Assembly: GCA_013823985.1 (NCBI GenBank)
Contig: PNNB01000015.1
Span: 248,001 to 312,000, forward strand
Length of the DNA: 64,000 nucleotides
Source of the DNA: Sphingopyxis sp.
GTDB lineage: Bacteria; Pseudomonadota; Alphaproteobacteria; Sphingomonadales; Sphingomonadaceae
Direction of reading: 5' to 3'
In this document: piece after piece, positions 1 through 8,705 of the stretch
How positions within the stretch are numbered: the first letter of the stretch is position 1
How the letters are laid out: the number at the start of each line of letters is the position of its first letter
Notes under the pieces: model-generated
Told to the model about the DNA's origin: nothing
What the model saw: only the letters and a program-made list of their open reading frames with translations
Database searches by the model: none
Translations under genes and position numbers: made by a program

Positions 1-1
1 G

Positions 2-487
2 TTTGGCGGCCAATTCCCCGAAGCCTTTGCCGATGACTGGATGAAGGTTGGCGCGGATGAAGCCATGCACTTTGTTTTGCTCGACCGGCGGTTGCGGCAA
101 TTGGGCAGTTTCTATGGCGCGCACCCGGCGCATGATGGCCTTTGGGAATCGGCCTATGAAACACGCCATGATGCCCTCGCACGGCTTGCCGTTGTACCCA
201 TGGTATTGGAAGCGCGCGGACTGGATGTCACGCCTTCAACCATCGCGCGGTTCGAATCGGCAGGTGATTCGGTCTCCGCAAAAATCCTGAATCGCATCTA
301 TAATGACGAGATTTCCCACGTTTTTGCGGGAACAAAATGGTTTGAGACGGGTTGTTCCGAGCACAGAATCCTACCAAAAGATTACTGGAAAGTGCTGGTA
401 AACCGTCACTTTCGTGGGTCCGTTAAGCCTCCGTTCAACGACTCAGCGCGTTTGAGCGCCGGTTTGTCCCGCGATTATTACGCATAG
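2..487 (+). CDS. DUF455 family ferritin-like protein, C-terminal part (5' end outside window)
   Basis: An open frame enters from the left edge and ends in TAG, giving 161 visible residues. They resemble the C-terminal half of DUF455 proteins, a ferritin-like four-helix family whose reaction is not established. Seen: two E-x2-H pairs, in ADEAMHF and in NDEISHVFAGTKWF, as expected for a dinuclear metal site, and the long helix containing VVPMVLEARGLDV. The first ATG in the window (base 41) is internal, because the frame is open and family-like upstream of it. No terminator with a T-run follows; only a small GGCAG/CTGCC hairpin lies at 535-549. The family call rests on recalled motifs. Confidence 0.75.
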   Translation, partial: FGGQFPEAFADDWMKVGADEAMHFVLLDRRLRQLGSFYGAHPAHDGLWESAYETRHDALARLAVVPMVLEARGLDVTPSTIARFESAGDSVSAKILNRIYNDEISHVFAGTKWFETGCSEHRILPKDYWKVLVNRHFRGSVKPPFNDSARLSAGLSRDYYA

Positions 488-609
488 GTTGCATTGCCTG
501 AAACTCTCGGTCACCAATCCTTCACATAAGGGGTGGGCAGAAAAACTGCCTTGGTGAAACTTCGGGGCTGCGCAAAAGCGCGGGTCGCAACATAAGGTAC
601 TAAAACACT

Positions 610-1338
610 ATGGTACGCAGCGCTTTGGCCAATGGCCAATCACTGACATTCAAAGTTGTTTCCGCGCTTGGCATCTTGGTCGCCGCTTCGGCAATGACCC
701 CCGCTTACGCTAATTCAGCAGCCGCTTCCGACACCTTCCGGGTAAAGCCAGAAGATCTGAAAGCGAACCAGACTGCTCTTGGAACATCCGATCCTGAATT
801 CCGCGCTCTCAACGACAGTTGGGGCCGCATCGTCGGTGCCTCGACCAAGGTTGAAGTTGCTGTGCCTTCGATCAATCCCGTCGAAGCCATGAAGTTTTCG
901 AGCGGTTTCGGGTACCGGAACGCTCCGACACGCGGCGCAAGCCGTAACCATAAGGGTATTGATATTCCCGGTCCCGTGGGCACACCCATTTATGCGACCG
1001 CCGATGGCACCATCGGTCGCGCGCAGTGGGTCAGCGGCTACGGCAAATATGTCGAAATCAACCACGGCAACGCCGTTCAGACACGCTACGGCCATTTGTC
1101 GGCGATGAACGTGACGCCGGGTCAGCGCATCCGCAAGGGTGACATTCTGGGTTATATGGGCTCCACGGGTCGCTCCACCGGCAGCCATCTGCACTATGAA
1201 GTGCGTATCGCTGGCGAAGCCATCAATCCTACCGCCTTCCTGTCGCCACAGACAGTTGACCAGGCGAAATCAAACATCTTGCTTGCCAGCAAAACAACTG
1301 ATAGCAAAGCCATAGGCGGGCCAGCTGAAGACGAGTAA
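610..1338 (+). CDS. M23 family metallopeptidase (LytM/lysostaphin type), exported
   Basis: Predicted zinc endopeptidase or peptidoglycan-hydrolase-type protein acting in the cell envelope. Residues 1-34 form a Sec signal peptide ending in TPAYA. The M23 domain spans about residues 95-215 with the expected ligands: H114 and D118 in NHKGIDIPG, H162 in RYGHLS, and H193 and H195 in GSHLHYEVR. All metal and catalytic residues are present, so it should be active rather than a degenerate activator. It is monocistronic, with a terminator-like hairpin about 45 bases after the stop. The cognate bond and cell-cycle role cannot be read from sequence. Confidence 0.9.
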   Translation: MVRSALANGQSLTFKVVSALGILVAASAMTPAYANSAAASDTFRVKPEDLKANQTALGTSDPEFRALNDSWGRIVGASTKVEVAVPSINPVEAMKFSSGFGYRNAPTRGASRNHKGIDIPGPVGTPIYATADGTIGRAQWVSGYGKYVEINHGNAVQTRYGHLSAMNVTPGQRIRKGDILGYMGSTGRSTGSHLHYEVRIAGEAINPTAFLSPQTVDQAKSNILLASKTTDSKAIGGPAEDE

Positions 1339-1382
1339 GCTTACCGGCTAAACGCATCACCTTTGGGAGAGGGTGTAAATTT

Positions 1383-1420
1383 GGGGGCTGGCAAAGGAAA
1401 CTCTGCCGCCCCTTTTCTTT
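1383..1420 (+). terminator. Rho-independent terminator after the M23 peptidase gene
   Basis: A GGGG...GGCA / TGCC...CCCC stem with a small internal bulge is followed directly by TTTTCTTT on the plus strand. It lies between the M23 gene and the ErpA gene and would separate their transcripts. Confidence 0.65.
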
Positions 1421-1438
1421 ATCTGCTGCACAGCCTAC

Positions 1439-1783
1439 ATGGGGTGTATGTCTGAAACTCCCGCCATATCCATGACCGATAACGCCGCCCGCAGGGTTGC
1501 CGAAATTGCCGTCAAGCTGGGCAAGCCACCGATCTTGCGCTTGTCTGTCGAGGGCGGCGGCTGTTCGGGCTTCCAATATCGCTTCGGTCTGGCCGAAACT
1601 GTCGAGGCCGACGATATACGGACCGACGGGTCAGGCGCGTCGCTGGTCGTGGACCCCATCAGTCTGGATCTGGTGCGCGGCTCGGCGATCGACTTTGTCG
1701 AATCGCTCGGTGGCAAATCCTTTCAGGTCACCAATCCTCAGGCGCAAGCCGGGTGCGGCTGCGGTTCCAGCTTTTCGGTTTAA
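1439..1783 (+). CDS. erpA: Iron-sulfur cluster insertion protein ErpA (A-type carrier)
   Basis: A-type Fe-S carrier that passes clusters to apo-targets. The three cluster-binding cysteines are present: C42 in GGGCSGFQY, and C106 and C108 in the C-terminal GCGCGSSF. Length of 111-114 residues is normal for the family. Two in-frame ATGs exist, at 1439 and 1448. The second (MSETPAIS) has GGGGTG just upstream and may be the true start. No isc or suf genes are adjacent, which is usual for erpA in alphaproteobacteria. IscA is the main alternative name; the isolated position favours ErpA. Confidence 0.88.
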   Translation: MGCMSETPAISMTDNAARRVAEIAVKLGKPPILRLSVEGGGCSGFQYRFGLAETVEADDIRTDGSGASLVVDPISLDLVRGSAIDFVESLGGKSFQVTNPQAQAGCGCGSSFSV

Positions 1784-1879
1784 CAGCTTGGCCGTCACGG
1801 GGCCGCGCGGTGTTCCGCTAAATTTCAATTCACCTCAGATGTGCTCTGGTGTCTCGACCCAACTGCGCTAAAACAAGCC

Positions 1880-2653
1880 ATGCGTATCGCGACTTACAAC
1901 ATCAATGGTGTCAAAGCCCGGCTGCCGCGTTTGCTGGAGTGGCTGGACGAAACCAAACCCGACATTGCCTGCCTTCAAGAGGTCAAATCACAGGACGACG
2001 GCTTTCCCGTCGCCGAATTTGAGCGCGCCGGTTATGGCGCGATCTGGCATGGCCAGAAATCGTTCAACGGCGTCGCCATTCTCGCGCGCAATGCCCAGCC
2101 GGTCGAAGCGCAAAGGACCTTGCCCGGCGACCCCGAGGATGAACATGCCCGCTATCTGGAGGCCGACGTCTTTGGCGTGCGGGTCGCCAGCATTTACCTG
2201 CCCAACGGCAATCCGCTGCCGGGGCCGAAGTTCGACTATAAGCTGAAATGGATGGAGCGCCTGCGCGCCCGCGCCGCCGAGCTGATGGCGTCGGAGATAC
2301 CGGCTGTTCTTGCAGGCGACTATAATGTCATTCCGACGCCCAAGGACATCTGGTCCGCGTCCGCGATGCTGGACGATGCCCTGCGCCAGCCGGAGAGCAT
2401 AGCGGCGTACCGGACATTGTTGGCCGAAGGCTGGACCGATGCGCTGGCGACCCATTACCCCCAAGGCGGTATATGGACCTATTGGGATTTTCAGGCGGGC
2501 GCATGGCAGCGCGACCATGGCTTTCGCATCGACCATCTGTTGCTGAGCCCGCTGCTGGCCGACCGGCTGACCGCGTGCGGCGTGGACAAGGACCATCGCG
2601 GCCGCGAAAAGGCGAGCGACCACGCCCCGACGTGGATTGAACTGGCGGCGTAA
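1880..2653 (+). CDS. xth: Exodeoxyribonuclease III (AP endonuclease, Xth family)
   Basis: Base-excision-repair nuclease that cleaves at abasic sites and has 3'-5' exonuclease activity. The 257-residue product starts MRIATYNINGVKARL, the invariant N-terminus of the family, so this ATG is chosen over one 39 bases upstream. E34 in CLQEVKSQ is the metal-binding glutamate. AGDYNVIPTP carries the D-x-N pair, and the C-terminal GREKASDHAPTW carries the catalytic D-H. The whole endonuclease/exonuclease/phosphatase fold is present. It stands alone between erpA and a small membrane-protein pair. Confidence 0.95.
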   Translation: MRIATYNINGVKARLPRLLEWLDETKPDIACLQEVKSQDDGFPVAEFERAGYGAIWHGQKSFNGVAILARNAQPVEAQRTLPGDPEDEHARYLEADVFGVRVASIYLPNGNPLPGPKFDYKLKWMERLRARAAELMASEIPAVLAGDYNVIPTPKDIWSASAMLDDALRQPESIAAYRTLLAEGWTDALATHYPQGGIWTYWDFQAGAWQRDHGFRIDHLLLSPLLADRLTACGVDKDHRGREKASDHAPTWIELAA

Positions 2654-2716
2654 AAAGATGTTGTAGCAGTCGCTACATTTTGTTAGCATGCATCCACGTG
2701 ATGGAAGGATGCTGCT

Positions 2717-3130
2717 GTGGCACATGGCCCGCAAAACCGATTGGGAATGACATCGCGCCAGACCGTGATGCTGGTGGGGATGGGCGCGCTGCTCTGGTTT
2801 CTTGCTGCTCTGCTCTTGCGCGCCATTGCCCCTTTGGGCGCATTGGACGGAAGCATGCGGGCGCTCACCTATGCGCTGGTTATTCCAGGCACATTTCCTT
2901 TTGTCGTACTGACCCGCAAACTGGTGCGCCTGCGCGCCGACCAGATGGCGGTGGGCATCGCGGTGGCGACCGCCACGGCGTTGATTATCGACGGCATTAT
3001 TGTTGCGTGGTTCCCCGCCGTTTATGGGGGGCATTTACCGCAAGTGACCTATTGCGCCGCCGTCATTCTATGGGGGGCAGGGGTCGCCCTGATCCTGGGA
3101 TTTTTCATGAATAAGGGAGCCGAAACATGA
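2717..3130 (+). CDS. Small four-helix membrane protein (DUF5367-like)
   Basis: A 137-residue hydrophobic protein with about four predicted membrane segments (near residues 18-38, 46-66, 78-100 and 108-130). The GTG start is chosen because GAAGGA lies eight bases before it; an ATG ten codons downstream is the alternative. The pattern LTYALVIPGTFPFV and a polar DG in a later helix recall DUF5367, a family without known function. The stop overlaps the ATG of the next gene (ATGA), so the two are translationally coupled and probably work together. Confidence 0.6.
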   Translation: MAHGPQNRLGMTSRQTVMLVGMGALLWFLAALLLRAIAPLGALDGSMRALTYALVIPGTFPFVVLTRKLVRLRADQMAVGIAVATATALIIDGIIVAWFPAVYGGHLPQVTYCAAVILWGAGVALILGFFMNKGAET

Positions 3131-3471
3131 CGCTATTCCGTCTTTTACTAATAACCATCATTGCCACTGTCGGGGTCTATACGGCGATCGTCGTGGCCAA
3201 TCATGGGCTGGGTCTGCTGCCGATATTCTTCGGCGACATCGCCAAGATGGAATGGCCCGGCCAATTCAACATGGACTTCTTTTCGTTCCTGACCCTTGGC
3301 GCAACCTATATCATGTGGCGGCACCATTTCGCGCCCATCGGCCTCGTCCTTGGCATTCTGGTTTTCGCCGGCGGCGCGCCTTATATGTGCATCTATCTGC
3401 TGGTTGCCAGTTTTCAGGCGAATGGAGATGTAAAGGAAATGCTGCTCGGCAAACGCCGCGCTGCATCCTGA
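3127..3471 (+). CDS. Hypothetical small inner-membrane protein
   Basis: A 114-residue protein with three to four predicted membrane helices (about residues 3-25, 48-65, 70-100). It has no recognised family. It overlaps the previous membrane-protein gene by four bases and is therefore in the same operon. It converges with the TetR-type gene, leaving only two bases between the two stops. Function unknown. Confidence 0.6.
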   Translation: MTLFRLLLITIIATVGVYTAIVVANHGLGLLPIFFGDIAKMEWPGQFNMDFFSFLTLGATYIMWRHHFAPIGLVLGILVFAGGAPYMCIYLLVASFQANGDVKEMLLGKRRAAS

Positions 3472-3473
3472 CG

Positions 3474-4034
3474 TTACAGAGCCCTGGCGTTCACATCGTC
3501 AAGGCCGATGCTCTTGAGGAAGAGCATACCTTCGGTCGTCACCAACAGACGAGCCGCCTCGATCTCGCGCTGCGCGTCTGTTTCGGATTTCAACTGCGCC
3601 TTGCCCCATTCCAGAAAGCCGCGCCCGATCTGCTCGCCTGTCGCGCGATAAAAGGGATCGCCCATCGCCGCCCGCGCCGCAACCTCCAGCCAGATGCGCA
3701 GATAGGGCCAAAGATCATCGACGAAGAGCAATTCTGCAAATTTCGCGCGTAGCTCTTCATAAGGCAGTGGCTCCGCCGCGACCCGGTCGCCAAGCTTCGT
3801 GACCAGCCGCGCGGATATTTCTTCCAATATCGCCGTGATAATTTCCGCCTTGTCGGCGAAATAATAAAGCAGCATCCGGTCACTCGTCCCCGCCGCCTTT
3901 GCAAGCGGGCGCAAACTGGCCGCATTCAGGCCCTCCGCCAGCACATGTTCGGTGAGGCGCTGGATGATTTCCTGACGTCGGGTTTCAAGCTTTGACACAG
4001 CGACATCATAGGACAAGGGCACGCCACAGCGCAA
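3474..4034 (-). CDS. TetR/AcrR family transcriptional regulator
   Basis: Residues 20-65 hold a TetR-type helix-turn-helix (SLRPLAKAAGTSDRMLLYYF, then a DKAEII recognition-helix end). The remaining 120 residues form a helical ligand-binding domain without a family-specific signature. It is divergent from the GbsR-like gene; the 70-base gap between the start codons contains a 20-bp palindrome and a TTGACA element. Divergent arrangement suggests it may share or sense the same promoter region. Ligand unknown. A start 30 bases downstream at a GTG is also possible. Confidence 0.85.
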   Translation of the reverse strand: MRCGVPLSYDVAVSKLETRRQEIIQRLTEHVLAEGLNAASLRPLAKAAGTSDRMLLYYFADKAEIITAILEEISARLVTKLGDRVAAEPLPYEELRAKFAELLFVDDLWPYLRIWLEVAARAAMGDPFYRATGEQIGRGFLEWGKAQLKSETDAQREIEAARLLVTTEGMLFLKSIGLDDVNARAL

Positions 4035-4064
4035 AGTGCAAAACGTGATTTGACAATTATTCTA

Positions 4065-4084
4065 ATTTCTGTAAAAACAGAAAT
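4065..4084. promoter_or_regulatory. 20-bp perfect palindrome, putative GbsR/TetR operator (site 1)
   Basis: ATTTCTGTAAAAACAGAAAT has perfect 8-bp arms around AAAA. It lies 20 bases before the gbsR-like start and is preceded by TTGACA at 4050-4055, so a bound protein would block that promoter. A second copy with two mismatches, also 20 bp and also followed by TACGA/AACGA, occurs at 4694-4713. Confidence 0.6.
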
Positions 4085-4104
4085 AACGAAAAGGACGAGT
4101 CGCC

Positions 4105-4644
4105 ATGGGCGTTGAAAAATATCCCGAAGCACTGGAATTCATCCTCCACTGGGGTGAAATGGGCACGCATTGGGGCGCCAACCGCTCGGTCGCGCAAGTG
4201 CACGCGCTGCTCTATCTCAGCGACCAGCCGCTTGATGCAGAGGCGATTTGCGAGGCGCTAGATCTGGCCCGGTCTAATGTCTCCACCGCGCTCAAGGAAC
4301 TTCAGGGCTATGGCATAGTCCGCCGGACCCATATTCCGGGCGACCGGCGCGACCATTTCACCGCGGAAACCGAATTGTGGGACCTGTTCATGGCCATCAC
4401 CGCCGAGCGCAAAAGGCGGGAGATTGACCCGACGATCGCAAAGCTGGGCGAGCTGAAGGACCGGATGGCGGCGAACAAGGATCTTCCCGCCCATGTCCGG
4501 GAACGTATCGGACGGATGCACGAATTTATCGCGAACCTCACCGGCTGGTACGAACAGGTGCGCGGTCTGAAGAAATCGACACTGATCGCGCTTATGAAAC
4601 TGGGCGCAAAGGTTGCCCGCTTCATTCCCGGATCAAAGGACTAA
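4105..4644 (+). CDS. GbsR/MarR-type winged-helix transcriptional regulator
   Basis: A 179-residue protein of the GbsR branch of MarR regulators. The winged helix spans about residues 28-80 (VHALLYLSDQPLDAEAICEA, then LARSNVSTALKELQGYGIVRR and the wing HIPGDRRDHF). The C-terminal half is helical. RBS AAGGAC lies ahead of the ATG. The promoter carries a 20-bp palindrome repeated before the downstream membrane-protein gene, implying autoregulation plus control of that gene (inference). In Bacillus GbsR senses choline; no osmolyte genes are visible here, so the signal is unknown. Confidence 0.85.
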   Translation: MGVEKYPEALEFILHWGEMGTHWGANRSVAQVHALLYLSDQPLDAEAICEALDLARSNVSTALKELQGYGIVRRTHIPGDRRDHFTAETELWDLFMAITAERKRREIDPTIAKLGELKDRMAANKDLPAHVRERIGRMHEFIANLTGWYEQVRGLKKSTLIALMKLGAKVARFIPGSKD

Positions 4645-4693
4645 CCCCCATTTGGAGAAGACCCATGCCACCTGAACATTCGCATATCTAATC

Positions 4694-4713
4694 ATTTCGA
4701 TTTTTACAGAAAT
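4694..4713. promoter_or_regulatory. Second copy of the 20-bp palindrome, putative operator (site 2)
   Basis: ATTTCGATTTTTACAGAAAT matches the site before the gbsR-like gene in both 5'/3' half-sites except at positions 6-7, with a T-rich instead of A-rich centre. It ends 26 bases before the start of the membrane-protein gene at 4740. A nearby Shine-Dalgarno (GGAG) with an 8-codon ORF at 4665-4691 is probably meaningless. Confidence 0.55.
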
Positions 4714-4739
4714 TACGATAATAAAGAAAGGACTTAGTC

Positions 4740-5180
4740 ATGACCCTGTTAGCTTATAGCCTTTACCTCGCCCTTGCGATCGGCATGACGATCTGGGTGG
4801 CCTGGACACTCAGCACCAATGGCAAAATCTATCTGATCCGCTGCTTCGGCCATGATGCCGAACTGGCGACCTCTGTGAACCATTTGCTGGTGGTCGGATT
4901 CTACCTCGTGAACTTCGGCTTCATCGCGCTGGCCCTGAGCGCTGCGGGCACGGTCAAGGATGCCCCCGAGCTTATGCGCTTTCTGGGATGGTATGTCGGG
5001 CTGGCCGTGCTTGTTCTTGGCGCCATGCACTTTTTCAACATGGGCGCGGTCACGCGGCATGGGAAAAAGGTGGCCGACTGGGTGCATCAGCAGGCCCCCG
5101 CCCCAGAGCCTGCCCTGCAGCCTGCCCTCCAACCCGAACGTGCGATGGCCAGAACGCGCAGCGATAGCCTGCTCGACTAG
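4740..5180 (+). CDS. Hypothetical three-helix membrane protein, probable GbsR target
   Basis: A 146-residue protein with three predicted membrane helices (about 4-24, 46-70, 82-104) and a proline/alanine-rich cytoplasmic tail ([19 protein letters not shown]). RBS AAAGGA precedes the ATG. No domain was recognised. The promoter has a palindrome also found before the adjacent gbsR-like gene, so it is the most likely regulated target. Possible roles (transport accessory, stress membrane protein) are guesses. Confidence 0.6.
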   Translation: MTLLAYSLYLALAIGMTIWVAWTLSTNGKIYLIRCFGHDAELATSVNHLLVVGFYLVNFGFIALALSAAGTVKDAPELMRFLGWYVGLAVLVLGAMHFFNMGAVTRHGKKVADWVHQQAPAPEPALQPALQPERAMARTRSDSLLD

Positions 5181-5262
5181 GGAGGGCCGAAACCCACAAA
5201 TAGTTTGCCGCCGCCGCTGCGCCTATATGGACAGCGGCGGCGGTTATGCCTATCGGCTGGTC

Positions 5263-6822
5263 ATGTCGATTCAGCCATCAGATTCCATCCTCATCATCGA
5301 TTTCGGGTCGCAAGTGACCCAGCTCATTGCCCGCCGCGTGCGCGAGGCCGGGGTCTATAGCGAAATCGCCCCCTTCAACGCCGCGCAGGCCGCGTTTGAG
5401 CGGATGCAGCCCAAGGGCATCATCCTGTCGGGCGGCCCTGCCTCCACCACCGAAGCCGGCTCCCCCCGCGCGCCGCAATGCGTCTTTGACAGCGGCCTTC
5501 CCATATTGGGCATCTGCTATGGCCAGCAGACCATGATGATGCAGCTCGGCGGCCATGTGACCGGCGGCGACGGCGGCGAATTCGGGCGTGCCTTTATCGA
5601 GGTCGAAAAGCCCTGCACCCTGTTCGACGGCCTCTGGGCACAGGGCGACAAGCATCAGGTGTGGATGAGCCATGGCGACAAGGTCACAAGCCTTGCCCCC
5701 GGCTTCGAAGTTGTCGCCACCAGCGACGGCGCGCCTTACGCCTTCATCGCGGATGAGGCGCGGCGCTATTATGGCATCCAGTTCCATCCCGAGGTCGTGC
5801 ACACCCCCGACGGCGCAAAGCTGATTTCCAACTTCGTCCACAAGGTCTGCGGCCTTGCCGGGGACTGGACGATGGCCGAATTCCGCGCCACCAAGATCGC
5901 CGAGATCCGCGCGCAAGTCGGCTCCGGCCGCGTCATTTGCGGTCTGTCGGGCGGGGTTGATTCCTCGGTCGCCGCGATCCTGATCCACGAAGCCATCGGC
6001 GCGCAACTGACCTGTGTGTTCGTCGACCACGGCCTGCTGCGGATGAACGAGCGCGAGCAGGTCGAAACCCTCTTTCGCGACCATTATAATATCCCGCTGG
6101 TGGTGGTCGATGCCGAGGCGCGCTTCATGGCGGGCCTTGCGGGCGTCACCGACCCCGAAAAGAAGCGCAAATTCATCGGCGCAGAATTCATCAACGTGTT
6201 TGAAGAAGAAGCGAAGAAAATCGGCGGCGCAGACTTCCTCGCCCAAGGGACGCTCTATCCCGACGTGATCGAAAGCGTCAGCTTCACTGGAGGCCCATCC
6301 GTCACGATCAAGAGCCACCACAATGTCGGCGGCCTGCCCGCCCGTATGAACATGAAGCTGGTCGAACCTTTACGCGAACTGTTCAAGGACGAAGTCCGCG
6401 CGCTGGGCCGCGAGCTTGGGCTCAACGACCAGTTTGTCGGCCGCCATCCCTTCCCCGGCCCCGGCCTTGCCATCCGCATCCCGGGCGAAGTGACCAAGGA
6501 ACGGTGCGACATCCTGCGCAAGGCCGACGCCGTCTATCTCGAAGAAATCCGCAACGCCGGTCTCTACGATGCCATCTGGCAGGCCTTTGCCGTATTGCTG
6601 CCCGTCCGCACGGTCGGCGTGATGGGCGATGGACGGACCTATGACAATGTCTGCGCCCTGCGCGCGGTGACCAGCACCGACGGCATGACTGCCGACATCT
6701 ATCCGTTTGACAGCGCGTTCCTGAGCCGCGTGTCCACGCGCATCATCAACGAGGTCAAGGGCATCAACCGCGTGGTCTATGACTATACGTCAAAGCCCCC
6801 GGGCACGATTGAATGGGAATGA
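5263..6822 (+). CDS. guaA: GMP synthase (glutamine-hydrolysing)
   Basis: Converts XMP to GMP with glutamine and ATP, the last step of guanine nucleotide synthesis. The 519-residue length is typical. The N-terminal class I amidotransferase domain has nucleophile C85 in GICYGQQ and the His/Glu pair in [11 protein letters not shown]. The ATP-pyrophosphatase domain has the PP-loop [12 protein letters not shown] near residue 225. The dimerisation domain ends in the conserved KPPGTIEWE. The start [17 protein letters not shown] is chosen by family alignment; in-frame ATGs further upstream would add a non-conserved extension. Confidence 0.97.
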   Translation: MSIQPSDSILIIDFGSQVTQLIARRVREAGVYSEIAPFNAAQAAFERMQPKGIILSGGPASTTEAGSPRAPQCVFDSGLPILGICYGQQTMMMQLGGHVTGGDGGEFGRAFIEVEKPCTLFDGLWAQGDKHQVWMSHGDKVTSLAPGFEVVATSDGAPYAFIADEARRYYGIQFHPEVVHTPDGAKLISNFVHKVCGLAGDWTMAEFRATKIAEIRAQVGSGRVICGLSGGVDSSVAAILIHEAIGAQLTCVFVDHGLLRMNEREQVETLFRDHYNIPLVVVDAEARFMAGLAGVTDPEKKRKFIGAEFINVFEEEAKKIGGADFLAQGTLYPDVIESVSFTGGPSVTIKSHHNVGGLPARMNMKLVEPLRELFKDEVRALGRELGLNDQFVGRHPFPGPGLAIRIPGEVTKERCDILRKADAVYLEEIRNAGLYDAIWQAFAVLLPVRTVGVMGDGRTYDNVCALRAVTSTDGMTADIYPFDSAFLSRVSTRIINEVKGINRVVYDYTSKPPGTIEWE

Positions 6823-6829
6823 CGAGAAG

Positions 6830-7315
6830 GTGAAGCGCATCGACGTCGCAATTTCGGGCGGATGCCAATGCGGGGCCGTGCGCTACCATGCGACCGCTGT
6901 TCTCGACACATCGCACATCTGCCATTGCCGCATGTGCCAGAAGGCGGTCGGCAATTTCTTCGCCGCGCTGATCGGCATTCCGCGCGACGCCTTTACATGG
7001 ACGCGGGGGACACCTGCGCTGTTCCAAAGTTCGGACCCTGTAACCCGCGGCTTTTGCGCCGCCTGCGGGACGCCGCTGCTGTACGACTATGCCAGCAGCG
7101 CGCATCTGAACGTCACGACCGGTTCGCTCGACGACCCGTCCGCTTTCCCGCCGCAGGTGCAGTTCGGGTCCGAAGGCCGCATGTCATGGTTCGCCGATAT
7201 TGGCGGGCTGGCAGACGAAGGCAGCACCGAAGAAACCATGGCGGAGCATGTTGCGGAAATCCGCACCAGCAACCACCAGCATCCCGACCATGACACTGAC
7301 ACATGGCCCGACTGA
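6830..7315 (+). CDS. GFA family (CENP-V/glutathione-dependent formaldehyde-activating-like) zinc protein
   Basis: About 161 residues. The zinc cysteines of the GFA fold are all visible: GGCQCGAVRY near the N-terminus, CHCRMCQKAVGNFF in the middle and GFCAACGTPL further on. The family was named for a formaldehyde-glutathione enzyme, but most members have no demonstrated reaction, so no function is assigned. The GTG eight bases after the guaA stop is the only sensible start; an in-frame ATG lies inside guaA. The end overlaps the next small gene by 13 bases. Confidence 0.85.
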   Translation: MKRIDVAISGGCQCGAVRYHATAVLDTSHICHCRMCQKAVGNFFAALIGIPRDAFTWTRGTPALFQSSDPVTRGFCAACGTPLLYDYASSAHLNVTTGSLDDPSAFPPQVQFGSEGRMSWFADIGGLADEGSTEETMAEHVAEIRTSNHQHPDHDTDTWPD

Positions 7316-7530
7316 TGCCCCGCGCGCCCGACCTTTCCGACAGCCAGTTAAGCGAAATCGTCGAAATGGCGCTGTCCGATCACATCGGTTTCGCCGATAT
7401 CACGCGCCAGCACGGCGTCTCGGCTGATCAGGTCAAAACCATCATGCGGACGCATTTAAAACCGGGAAGCTACAAAAGCTGGCGCAAGCGCGTGCGCGAA
7501 TTTGGCGACCGGAGGGAGCATTATAAATGA
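7303..7530 (+). CDS. TIGR03643/DUF2805 family small protein
   Basis: A 75-residue basic protein with a helical pattern (SQLSEIVEMALSDHIGFADI) and the conserved C-terminal KPGSYKSWRKRVRE characteristic of DUF2805. The middle (FADITRQHGVSADQVKTIM) resembles a helix-turn-helix, which would fit nucleic-acid binding, but this is not established for the family. It overlaps the GFA gene by 13 bases and the purT start by four (ATGA), so the three are co-translated. Confidence 0.7.
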   Translation: MARLMPRAPDLSDSQLSEIVEMALSDHIGFADITRQHGVSADQVKTIMRTHLKPGSYKSWRKRVREFGDRREHYK

Positions 7531-8705
7531 CACCAACTGCAAAAATCCTGCTGCTCGGATCGGGTGAACTGGGACGTGAATTTGTCATCGCGGCCAAACG
7601 GCTCGGCTGCCATGTCATCGCCTGCGACAGCTATGCCGCCGCACCCGCCATGCAGGTTGCCGACCAGTGCGAGATTTTCTCCATGCTCGATGCCGCCGCC
7701 TTGGGTGCAGCCATCGAGAAGCATCAGCCCGATTTCATCGTGCCCGAGATCGAAGCCATCCGCACCGAAATCCTCGCCGATTATGAAGGTAAGGGCTTCA
7801 CCGTGGTCCCCTCGGCCCGCGCCGCCCAGTTGACCATGAACCGCGACGCTATCCGCGATCTGGCGGCGTCGGAACTGGGGCTGAACACCTCGCGCTATCT
7901 CTATGCCGAAAGCCGGGAGGAACTGCACGCTGCCGTCGCCGAACTGGTTTTACCGCTGGTGGTAAAACCGGTCATGTCCTCATCGGGCAAAGGGCAGAGC
8001 ACCATGCGGACCGAAGCCGACATTGACGCATCCTGGGACTATGCCGCCGCAGGAATGCGCGGCGACCGGTTGCGCGTGATTGCCGAGCAATTCATCGATT
8101 TCGATTATGAAATCACCCTGCTAACCATCCGCGCGCGTGACGGCGTCCACTTCTGCCCGCCCATCGGCCACCGGCAGGAACGCGGCGACTATCGCGAAAG
8201 CTGGCAGCCGACCGCCATGTCGGCCGCGGCGTTGCAGGCGGCGCAGGACATGGCGGCAAAGGTCGTCGATGCCCTGGGCGGCTATGGTCTGTTCGGCGTG
8301 GAGTTTTTCGTCAAGGGCGACACCGTCATCTTTTCCGAACTCAGCCCGCGCCCGCACGACACCGGCATGGTGACTTTGGTGTCGCAGACATTGAACGAAT
8401 TCGATTTGCACATCCGCGCCATATTGGGCCTGCCTATCCCCGAGATCACATTGCTCGGCGCCTCGGCAAGCGCGGTCGTCTTGGCGGACCGCGACTGCAC
8501 CGACTTCAGCATTACCGGATTGGCCGACGCACTGGCGCTGGCCACCCCCGATACCCATGTCGACGCCCGCATCTTCAGCAAACCCGTCACCCGTCCCTAT
8601 CGCCGCATGGGCGTAACGCTTGCGCGTGTGACCGACGGCAACACCGACAAAGCCCGCGCGGTCGCGGTCGCAGCGGCTGGCAAGATCGTGATCAATTATA
8701 ACTGA
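7527..8705 (+). CDS. purT: Formate-dependent phosphoribosylglycinamide formyltransferase PurT
   Basis: ATP-grasp enzyme that makes formyl-GAR from GAR, formate and ATP, an alternative to PurN in purine synthesis. The 392 residues are full length. Seen: N-terminal dinucleotide-like loop ILLLGSGELGREFVIAAKRLG, ATP-grasp signatures VVKPVMSSSGKGQS and VIAEQFIDFDYEITLL, and the metal/substrate segment VEFFVKGDTVIFSELSPRPH. It is the last gene of a four-base-overlapping cluster. guaA just upstream and purL at 24.9-27.1 kb are also purine genes but are not in this operon. Confidence 0.95.
   Translation: MTPTAKILLLGSGELGREFVIAAKRLGCHVIACDSYAAAPAMQVADQCEIFSMLDAAALGAAIEKHQPDFIVPEIEAIRTEILADYEGKGFTVVPSARAAQLTMNRDAIRDLAASELGLNTSRYLYAESREELHAAVAELVLPLVVKPVMSSSGKGQSTMRTEADIDASWDYAAAGMRGDRLRVIAEQFIDFDYEITLLTIRARDGVHFCPPIGHRQERGDYRESWQPTAMSAAALQAAQDMAAKVVDALGGYGLFGVEFFVKGDTVIFSELSPRPHDTGMVTLVSQTLNEFDLHIRAILGLPIPEITLLGASASAVVLADRDCTDFSITGLADALALATPDTHVDARIFSKPVTRPYRRMGVTLARVTDGNTDKARAVAVAAAGKIVINYN

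Noticed and set aside
4665..4691. An 8-codon ORF with a good Shine-Dalgarno (GGAG) between the gbsR-like and membrane-protein genes
   Set aside because: Too short to support as a gene. It may be a decayed start or a chance match, and it overlaps no conserved signal.
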